Shown one piece after another: positions 12,059 through 21,196 of a stretch of DNA of 64,000 bases; position 1 is the first letter of the stretch, and every line of letters starts with the position of its first letter. Source of the DNA: Ceriagrion tenellum. Its lineage: Eukaryota > Arthropoda > Insecta > Odonata > Coenagrionidae. The notes under the pieces were generated by a model, which was not told where the DNA came from, searched no databases, and worked only from the letters and a program-made list of their open reading frames with translations. The stretch spans positions 9,162,749 to 9,226,748 of the forward strand of contig OY720638.1 in the NCBI GenBank assembly GCA_963169105.1. The letters are read 5' to 3'. The position numbers were made by a program, and so were the translations under genes.

Positions 12059-15000
12059 TCATGGCAGTGGAAGAGACACATAACTACTTCTAGTGCTTAC
12101 AATAGCTCTTAATAGAGCAGTGACATCTTTCTCTGCTATTACAGCAGGAAAGGAATCGACAAAAACACTCTCCCAATCTTCAAATGCCTTGAAAATAACT
12201 AAACTAGGGTAGACATCTGAATTCCCACCATCATAGCCCTTGAGGAAAGCAGACAATTGGTGGCCGTCAGTGAAAATAATTTTCTGGGATGATATTGCAC
12301 CTTTGCATGCATTACATTTGTGCAAGGAAAGAAATTTCCTGCAAATGCACCCACATGTGATATGGATGGCATTTCTCTGCTGAGGCTCAAAGTTTACATC
12401 ACCTTCATCCTTCAGTTCAAAGTGATACCTTTGAGATGAGTCAACGGGTGGTATGTCATTAATGAACCTCCTAATTTGTAGTAGCATAGTATCCACACCC
12501 ACTTCACAGTTTCCACTCTTAGAAAGACTGCCAATGGAGCTGATAAGGCAGTGCCTAAATCCTTTCCCAAATTGATATGCATTGGGGTTGTCATTGCAGC
12601 CATGCTGCTGCCTTACAAGGGTAAAGAAATTCTCCAGAGAATCCTGGCTAAATATTCTGGTGGCAACCCACGGGAAGCTATAAGTATTACTAAGCAGGGA
12701 ATACAGGCTCTTGAGACAACTTATGGCCAATAGCCAACCACGCAAACAAGGAGGTGGCCTGCTGCATACCTTGAAGCTGCTACCCTGAAGTTTTAAGAAA
12801 GCTTCATCAAGAAATGAAAGATGTGGGCTTCCATCCATCATCGCTGAGCGATATATTTTACCTTCCTCAACATGTTTCCCACTGTTGAGCTTGTCGAAAA
12901 GTTTATCAAAAAATTCAAAAACACTGGCAGTAACATAAGCATCACTTGGCAGGAGACCTAACTTCACAAAAACTGTCAGCCCAAGGCTGACACTCTCACT
13001 CAGAGCCTGTGAGGCATATTTCACTCTCATTTTCTTGAAACCATTTGTTTCGACATGGAAGTCATGAATTTTGGGGATAAGCCTTTGCTTGAGTGAACTC
13101 TGCAAATTATACATTTGCTTAAAATACTTCGCCACTTTACCATCTAAATCAAAGTCATATTGTTGCATGTTATCCCTTATACTTTTGAGCAAATGAGGTG
13201 GATCGAACATTAAAAAATATATCATTGGAATTAAAATTAAAATATTGCTTGTCCAGCGACACACCAAGCTTTTTACACAATCCCTGGTTTTTTGGAGCCT
13301 GATCACAAAAAACAAGAACAGGCTTTAATCCAGCAGCTGACACACCCTCAATGCACTCACCAAGCACATGTAATAAAAATTCTACCCCAGTACTGTCATT
13401 GGTGATCCAGTACCCCAAACACTGCTTCCATTTCCCCTTTATCCCCTTCACCATCACGACGAGAACACTGGTTCCCACTTTTGGGGCTGAGAATTGATTA
13501 GGGCCACAAAAGCCAACCACCATATCATTGGCAAAATCAAAATACAAGTGCTCCCTTATTGACATCTCATCAAACATCAACATAACAGGCAAATCACCCT
13601 CATTACTTTTGGAAGCCTTTTCTTTGAGAGCTGCCAATACATTACGGTCTACCCCTTCCTGCACCTTACCTTGCCACCATTGTAAGGTGCGGACTGATGG
13701 CAAACATATATACTTCTGAAAGTGTTTATATGCACGTGGTTCGGTGAAATATACGGACAAGGCAAAATCCTTCACCCTTTCCGGCCATCTTCTGCCGAAT
13801 TTGTTCAATTCTGCCAGTCTGACATGAACTGACAAGAGCTCGTTCATTCTTGTCACCTTCTTCCGTTGAGTGGCAGATTTCCTTTTCATCCTTTCCCTCC
13901 ATTTTTCTCTATAAAGTTGGGCACGAAGGCAGGAAATCCTCCTCCTATGCCCTCCAATTTTTGCAGCAGTCCTTGGAGTTGACCGGCTTCTACCAGGAGT
14001 GGTCCTTCTCTTCGGCGTAGAGAAAACAACCTCACCTGAACATAAATGAGAAGAACTAATTAATTGTATGGTTTACAGATGTATAAAGTTTCCTCATGTT
14101 TAACTGTAAAAGCTTATATAATTACTTGTTTATTTGACACTTATCAATTGAAAAATTTGCATAGATTTGCATGTTTCAAATTGCTATCTATGGAAGTTGG
14201 GAGATCGTGAGTCTCTGGTTTAATACGAATGTTAAGGACTAGGCCCATAGAATAAATATGTAAACACACGGGTATCTATATGAAGCCACAAACATTAGTC
14301 AAAAACTGTAAACAATACTCGTCGAATTAACATAAGTTAAGACAGTGAACTTGCCTGCATTTGAATGGTGGCCACTCACGGTTTCCTCTTCCGTTCCAAC
14401 AATATTTGAAACTAATTATGTTTCCATTTACAAAAGAAGTAATGCCCTGATAGAAAAAAGGGACCCTTATGGAGGAGGAAAAATATACATAATAACCGAA
14501 ATCCGGCAAATACATACCAGCCAAAAATATATTAATGCAAGTAGTAGTAGTAAATAAGTAATTACCTTCCCATGCCGATGTCCGTGGAAGCTCCTCACTT
14601 GCCGACTCACAGATATCATTGCACACAGTGCCTGGAAGTTTAAAAATTATTGTAGTTGAATTTGAAGGAAATACACGGTATATAGAAATTATAAAATTCA
14701 GTTTATGCATACTTAAATCACAGTCCATACCGTCAGTTGGTAGGGAAATTACAGCTTCAGGCGCTGTCTCTGTAAGTTGGTATAAAACTTGTGAGACTCA
14801 CATGATGTGATGAAGGATGTTAATACTCAACAGAAATAATAAACTCAACAAGTGGTATCTTCATCAAAGTCATTAGAAAAGGTACAGCAATAAATAGTTT
14901 ATTATATACCTTGAATCACAGAAGGGATGGCATCGCTCTTCAACAAGAACCGCGGATGACGGGACTTCACGTCCTTTTCCGCGAAATGTTCACTGCAGAG

Positions 15001-15076
15001 CCGTAAATTTTTTAAAGTGCTCAACTCTCTGCCAACTAAGTCCTCCCTCAGGGTGAATTTCACCCATTCCTTCGCT
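12059..15076 (-). CDS. P-element superfamily transposase (THAP9-like), five exons, one frameshift
   Basis: Transposase of the P superfamily, which cuts and pastes DNA through an RNase H-fold catalytic core. I place exons at 15076-14910, 14769-14731, 14631-14566, 14411-14355 and 14035-12059. All four introns fall in phase 1. Three are GT-AG, and the one after 14355 is GC-AG with the typical CAG-GCAAGT donor. Exon 1 holds the second half of a THAP domain (A-K-E-W-V, L-C-S-E-H-F, D-A-I-P-S-V-I). The last exon carries L-M-F-D-E-M-S with the likely first catalytic Asp, V-F-C-D-Q-A-P-K-N-Q with the second, F-D-P-P-H-L-L-K-S-I-R-D-N, and Q-D-S-L-E-N-F-F with the acidic third residue. One extra T in the six-T run near 13205-13215 breaks the frame just before F-D-P-P-H. 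The first THAP exon was not found. A domesticated host gene is an alternative to a transposon. Confidence 0.85.
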
Positions 15077-15779
15077 CTATGATTAAAATTATGTTTTTAT
15101 GAGTTCATACAGAGGACCATAGGCCAAATTAATTAACTAGATGTTAATACAAAAGTAAGAGCAGGCTTCGGTCATAACTGTAAAACATCTAGCCACCTGA
15201 TTCACACCGTATCTACCTCGCTAAATCACTCGGGAAGTTGAAAATGCTATTTATTTGTCTGACCTGCAGCCAGAAAAATTATTACACCAACTGGCTGAGC
15301 GAGAATGCCGCCCGGGTCGCTTCTGACATTCACGACTTGCCGCCATGATTGCTATTTTGATACGGACCATGCAGGCCATGTGACTTTTTCCTAACGAAAT
15401 CATAACACAGTTTTTTGTTAACAAAATCACTGAGTATAAACAATTAAAATAATTATTAATAAATTAATAAGCTGTTATCGTCTTATTTAAGATCTTTTTT
15501 AATTTGCGCCTATATTAGATGACGCTAAAGTCACTACATACGATATATCGCAACAAGCGACGTAGCCTTGATGCGGCCTATTGATATTTGTACTCGCGGA
15601 ATATAAAATTTGTTAAAATCGCTCATCCCAAATAAGTCACCCGATCCTGAAGAAATTTCTTCTTGCATGCATATAGAATTAGCTTCAGATATAGCTCCCT
15701 ATTCGCAGGTAATATTTAGAAAATCCATCAAGAAACATGAAGTACACAAAGACTGGAAAATTGCCAAAGTAACGTCCAT

Positions 15780-16000
15780 TTTCTTTTTTTTGCATCCCGG
15801 ACGATTCTGTTGGCCCGTATGTCCCCGTAATCCCATTAGGCTGCTAAGCCCGTCATTAGGTTTTTCAGGGACCGGGACAACAGAAATTGACATGCATCCA
15901 TGCCCTGGGTGGTGAAAAACCCACCCAGGCGAGACTCGAACCCGCGATCCTCAGTTTAGCAGGCGAGGACTTTACACCGTCGCCACCGTCACCGGGGTCG
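15780..16000 (-). mobile_element. tRNA-derived SINE inserted in the LINE RT
   Basis: On the minus strand a tRNA-like head with B box GGTTCGAGTCT (near 15945) is followed by a body and an A-rich tail (+ strand T run at 15781-15792). The A-box region reads TGGCGACGGTGTAAAGTCC. It interrupts the LINE reverse transcriptase between the T-x-I-F and N-Y-x-P-I motifs. The head is similar to the SINE at 54115-54250 (shared GTGTAxAGTCCT and ATCGCGGG), so both belong to one family. I could not settle the target duplication. Confidence 0.75.
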
Positions 16001-16192
16001 GAGTAATTTAAATGCAATGATAAGGAACAGCCATCGAATTACAAACCGATATCCCTAACATCTATCTCATGCAAAGTCCTTGAACTATTGAATTGTAAGC
16101 TCAGTCATGAAACACCTAGATACACAGAACTTGCTAATGAAAGCACAACACGGATTCAGGAAAGGAAGATCCTGCGAAACTCAATTAGCACT

Positions 16193-16663
16193 TAAACATT
16201 TGAAAAACGCTTAAAAGAACATGAAAGATGTATCACCAGGCTCTTCTACCCCGAAAAATCTGCAGTAGCGGAACATAGCCTCGAGAATGGACACAGGATC
16301 AATTTCAAAGGGACCGAGATCCTTCACCGCACTCCGAGTTATTGGGACTGAATTGTGAAGGAGGCTGTGGAAATCAACAACCACAAAGACAACATCAACA
16401 GAGACAAAGGTTTTCAGATCAGAAATGCGTGGAAACCAATCACAAGTCTCAAGAAAAAGAGCGGGAAAAGAGGGCCAATCAGAAGAAAGCCAGCCCATAC
16501 ACAGAGCATATAAAAAGTGACACCCTCCTGGCCAAAATTATCACCCTGAGGACGATGGCAGACTACGCCTTCGAAACGTCGGTGCCAAAAACCAACATCA
16601 CCCAGTTGGAAACCCGAGAGATATAAATTCTAAGTATTCACCGAGAAAGCCTTAAATCTTACA
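16193..16663 (+). mobile_element. Penelope-like element, 5'-truncated, 12-bp target duplication
   Basis: The 12 bases TCAATTAGCACT occur at 16181-16192 and again at 16664-16675, exactly flanking this 471-bp insert. The host LINE frame resumes after the second copy. Inside, one frame reads S-A-V-A-E-H-S-L-E-N-G-H, then I-N-F-K-G-T-E-I-L, S-Y-W-D and A-V-E-I-N, the typical end of Penelope proteins where the GIY-YIG endonuclease domain lies. This coding scrap is followed by a hammerhead-ribozyme-like terminal region. The 12-bp target duplication fits the variable duplications of Penelope elements. The protein is heavily truncated and not functional. Confidence 0.85.
16542..16584 (+). ncRNA. Hammerhead ribozyme motif in Penelope end
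   Basis: The core CTGAGGA (16546-16552) fits CTGANGA and GAAA (16573-16576) is the second core strand. Between them, GATGGC and GCCTTC can form stem II with one mismatch. CACC before the core pairs with GGTG (16581-16584) as stem I. After GAAA the short palindrome ACGT leads into GTC, the expected cleavage triplet. Penelope-like elements are known to carry type I hammerheads with a very short stem III, which this fits. Two more copies lie at 60754-60796 (minus) and 61159-61201 (plus). Confidence 0.7.
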
Positions 16664-16775
16664 TCAATTAGCACTGTTTGCCCACGATATATTAGTCTCT
16701 GGTGAAGATAAAATTCCAGTAGACGCGATTTTTCTTGACTTCAAAAAAGAATTTGATAAAGTTTAGCGTATGAGG

Positions 16776-18182
16776 CGATATTTTGAGGAATAGGGGTACC
16801 GATGCCATGATCTCACCATCAAAGTTTTTGTTCACTTTCCCCAGAATTTTATTTAACCGACCGAGGTTTCATTCATGTCATTTTCCTTGAAAAGTTTTAG
16901 AAACTGTTTATAAGAAGCAAAAATCCTGGGAAGTTGAATAACGATGAAAGATAGGCATCTTACCGCTCAGATCTTAAAGTCATTTGCGAATTGCTGTCGT
17001 TATTGGAACCAAATACGGTATTTCAATGCAAATGGCGCCTGGCGAAAACAGCTTCCAAGGCTGGAAAAACGTGCCCATTAAAAATATATTCACGGAACAA
17101 TCTGCTTATTTTGTACCTGAATTAAGATTTTAAACAGATAACGCATTTCATGATAGGAACCAGGATTTTTTAACGGAATAAAAATAAATGTGTATCTTAG
17201 CATTTGTCTTGACTCACATAGTCACTTTGGCAGAGCCACCTGTAGAGGCAATAAGCCAACTCCAAGGGCCACGTCAGGAGTTATACGTTGTTACATTTGT
17301 GCGTTGTGTATTTTTATCTGTAGAACGTTGTCGCATTTGTTTATTCGAATGACAATAAACAAATTTACTACGACCACTACTCGCTTCAAATGGAACGAGA
17401 TAGAAATTGCTAGCGGTTCATACAAATCGGCGCTCATATCTCTAAATATGGCGGCCATCCTGTGCCGTCTCTCATGATTAGTTGAATTTTCGGCTGCACT
17501 AACGCCAAGGTATGGTACTAATACATCGGACCAGTCTCCACTCATTTACAAAAGAAACAGCGTATGACTAATTCTCATTGTGAGAATAGTTAATATGTTA
17601 CTCCATTCCATTCTCACTGATTGGCATTGCGAACAATAGCAACAAACCGAAAGAACATTCACTTAAAAAAAGATCTCATTAAAAAATGTTTCTTCTATCT
17701 CTGTTCGAAAAAATTCTACAATCTACACGTAATTAGCTGTATCCATGTTAAAATCGTCCTTTGGCCGGCAAGGTCGATCTAATATCATTTTCGCAGAAAC
17801 TTCTTTAAGGAAACAAAAAAATGTAGTTTCCCCTCGCCATTCTTACAGCTATCATTGCAGCCAAATAAGGTGCAGGTAGACAGTTGTACGGGTGATATTC
17901 TCCCTCAGGGAATAAATATTATTCCTAAAAGCAACCCGCGATGAAAATACCACAATGTGCAAACCACGGAATCATCTAGCCCCGTCTTCCAAGCTACGTC
18001 GCATGGTACTTACCACGGAGTAGGATATCCTACACAGTAGTCCTTACTGTCGCACCTCAGGGGAATCGATCGTTGAGTGACACGCGCAGTGACCTCCCCA
18101 ATGCACCGTGCACGAAGTCTCCCACAGTAGAATGGGACCTTACTCCGGCCGTATTTTACTCTGACCACTTTAAAACCCGAAC
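16776..18182. other. No gene seen
   Basis: Mixed AT-rich DNA with short open frames on both strands and no recognisable domain. A stretch near 17190-17545 is open in both directions but unrecognised. Confidence 0.45.
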
Positions 18183-18381
18183 ACGTAGAGCAGGGGTCTC
18201 CAAACTTTTCAGCCCGAGGGCCGAATTAACTATCAAACAACAGTTTGGGGGCCGACTACACACTCGAGGTCCAAATAAAAAAGAATCAAAACATATATGT
18301 TATTTTATATTATTTATTTAATATTATTTTGTTCAGTTATTATTTAATAACACATTGATACACTACACATAAAAACCTGTA

Positions 18382-20181
18382 TTAGTGAGAATGGTGAAAT
18401 TGTTTCCTGGATGCCAAAATAGCAGACATTTCTGGCTTTAAATTTGATGTCCCTAACATTAACAGTGACCTGAGATTATCATCAGACAAGTTTGTTCTCA
18501 AATTGTTCTTTACGTATTTCATTCTTGAAAATGTTTGTTTACACAAGTATGTTGTTTCAAAGATTGAAAAGTACCTTGATGCAAAAGTTTTGACCATAGT
18601 TTTTCTTGGGCAAAAACTGGTAAAAACCCACCAATCCTTCTTTGAACTTGTCCCTAAGGAAGTCATTTGCTTGCAACTCAATGACCTCCAGCTGCAGTTC
18701 ATCTAGGCAACTGGCCACATCTGCTTCAAATGGGTTTTGAAACAGTCTCACTTCTTCTGCCTTTGAATCCAAGTCAGAAAACCGTTCCTGAAACTGTAGC
18801 TGGAGGTCTTTCATGACGCATGCAAATGGCGTGGGGAACTCAGCTGTTGCTTCAGCCATGAAGACCTTGCACTGCTGAAAGTGCGTCAAGTTGTTGGCCT
18901 TTTCTTGTTCCAAAAACAAGGCAAGTTTAGATCTGAAGGCCTTTAGGTGGGTGTATAGACCAGAAACTAGAGTTTTCTCCCCTTGTCGTTTTAGGTTCAG
19001 AAAATTTAAATGACTAGTTACGTCTGCAGCAAAGGCTAATTTCCATACTCACTCTTCATCAGACAGTAATGACTGTGGCTTGCCTTTACTTTCCAAGAAG
19101 TCACCTATTTCCTTTCTTAATTCAAATACTCTGCTCAGAATTTTCTCACAACTAAGCCATCTTACTGCTGTGTAATATGGTAAATCTTGCGTTTCTGTGT
19201 CTCTAAATTTCAACATGTCTCTGAACTGTCTATGGTTGAGCCCATGTGACCTTATGAAATTCACCATCTTCCCCACAGGATTCAGTACACTGCTAATGTC
19301 CACATACTTAGCCCACAAAGCTTGTCGGTGAATAATATAGTGCAGGAAAATTGGTCGTGGAATGTTTTTCTCATTACACATCTGCTTCACTTGTCCAACC
19401 AGACCTTTCTTTATGCCACTCATGTTCTTTCCTCCATCAACAGTTAGGCAACTGAGGTTTGTCCGGTCCAAGTTATAATCAGCAAATGTTATTTTTTCAA
19501 TTCACTGAATATTTCCTCTCCGGTAACAGTGCCATACATGCTATGTAGGGAAGCCAGCTCTTGTGTTATTTTCGTATCTTCATCCACACCTCTAATGAAC
19601 ACAAGAAGTCGAGAGGTGGAAGAGTTGTCCAGTGATTCATCCATTGCAGTTGAAAAATGGCGAAACTTGCTTGAATTTTCTGCTATTTGAGTCACAATGT
19701 TTTCACCCATGTCTGCAACACGGCGGGCAATGGTATTTTAACCCGAAGCTACATTTTTAAATAGTTTCGAGTTTTCTGGGCAAAGTTCCTCAGCCACCTC
19801 CAATAAACATTCCTTCACCACTTCACCATCTGTAAACGGTTTGCCACTTTTAGCTACGACGTAGGCAACTTTATAACTGGCCTTAGTTAAGAATTCATTT
19901 TCATTAGAGGATTCACTGAACAGTGTCCTCTGAGATGTGATTTGATTTTGTAATTAAGAAAATTTTTCGGCACGGACTTTACCCTCCAACTGCTCATATT
20001 TCTCCTGATGTTTGCTTCGATGATGACGGCGCAGGTTGTATTCTTTCATCACAGCCACGGTTTCGTTGCAAATCACACACAATGCTTTCACGCCGGATTT
20101 GATGAAGAAGTATTTCAAACTCCATTCTTCTTGAAATTGCCGACACTCATCGTCTATTTTTCTTTGCCTTTTCTCGGCCAT
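18382..20181 (-). pseudogene. hAT transposase pseudogene (ZBED5/GTF2IRD2-like)
   Basis: Cut-and-paste transposase of the hAT superfamily, of the branch that also gave vertebrate ZBED5/GTF2IRD2-type genes. The start (20181) encodes a BED-like zinc finger: L-C-V-I-C-N then N-L-R-R-H-H-R-S-K-H. The core segments read F-S-T-A-M-D-E-S-L-D-N-S (near 19640), then L-T-V-D-G-G-K-N-M-S-G (near 19440) and A-V-R-W-L-S-C-E-K (near 19150). The C-terminus (18702-18385) holds the dimerisation segment E-x-x-Y-L-C-K-Q-T-F-S-R-M-K, then N-L-R-S-L-L, and ends at a normal stop. Stops or frameshifts near 19950, 19735, 19490, 19048 and 18556 break it into at least six pieces, so it is dead. Confidence 0.85.
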
Positions 20182-21196
20182 CGTTGGGCACTAAAATAAA
20201 GTGACTTCAACATGAATAAATAGAGAAACTGTAAGTATCTTTCACACGATATCGCTCAAAAAACCTGATTATGCGAAATAATTTCGTCGCAATTATAGCT
20301 GCAAATGACCCGAAACAATTTTTTTAAATTCTTATGACTTCTTAAGTTAAACTTACCTGAATATAGTCTGCAAATATATCCACTTATCGTAGAGAGATTG
20401 TTGCTTTTAATGTTTCCTCTTCAGAATATTCGGAAAATTCTTGTTAAACTAACGACATTACCAATAATTTATACACAATGGTAAGCAATTACGCGAAGGA
20501 AATTATCACTAAATAAAAGAGAGTGCAACATGTTTTGCAATTAGATGCTAACTGAAACCAACACCTCCTCATCGCAGCAGTCAACCGCAACTGGCAAACT
20601 GTATTCAAAATAATTGTCTTCAACAAGCAGCAAACTATTTAAAAACTTTGCCACTAGATGGCGTTATATCATCTCATTGACTGTGAACCACAGGGGTAAC
20701 CTTATGTGAGAGAAATGAAGCCACCAGCCTTGCGCATTAGCCATGTTCTGACTATGAAAATATTGCCTTCTTCCTTTTAACTCCATGTATTTTAGCGGTG
20801 CAATTATAATCGTATACGGGACCCAAGAGCTAATATTACATGAGAAATGTATTTATATATTAATATTAACCTTTGTACCTTAAAATAATGCTTGCTTTGA
20901 TTCTTCAATTCACGACAGTTCGTAGAAATAGAGAAAATAACATAATATAATATAATAATAATAATAAGTTTATTACTCCATACAACAAATTACATTTCAA
21001 TAGCAAAATAGAGTAATTTTAGGTAGCCTTGAAGGAGAACCTGTTTAAGGCTACCATCAAATAATATTACATTATGCTTTTCCTAAAAGATACATATAGC
21101 TCGTGCAGTGATACCGTGACAATTGCTTAACAGTGTAAGTTCGTACCTTAAAAGCTACTTACTAATAGTTTACTTATAACTCATTACATCAATGAT

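Larger units (their letters stand above)
15610..16775 (+). pseudogene. LINE reverse transcriptase fragment, split by two insertions
   Basis: Reverse transcriptase of a CR1/L2-like non-LTR retrotransposon. The first part (15610-15780) reads P-N-K-S-P-D-P and D-W-K-I-A-K-V-T, the usual start of RT. After a SINE, the middle part (about 16025-16192) reads P-S-N-Y-K-P-I-S-L-T-S, K-A-Q-H-G-F-R-K-G-R-S and C-E-T-Q-L-A-L. After a Penelope-like insertion, the third part (16676-16765) reads D-A-I-F-L-D-F-K-K-E-F-D-K-V, the motif A region, followed by a stop. The three blocks are collinear, so they are one fragment interrupted twice. The YADD/FADD box, endonuclease and ORF1 are absent. Frameshifts within the middle block show it was dead or decayed afterwards. 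Confidence 0.8.

Noticed and set aside
15300..15350. First THAP exon of the P-type gene starting at the ATGGCGGC near 15350
   Set aside because: The frame lacks the C-x(2-4)-C ligands and gives no donor in the phase required by the next exon.
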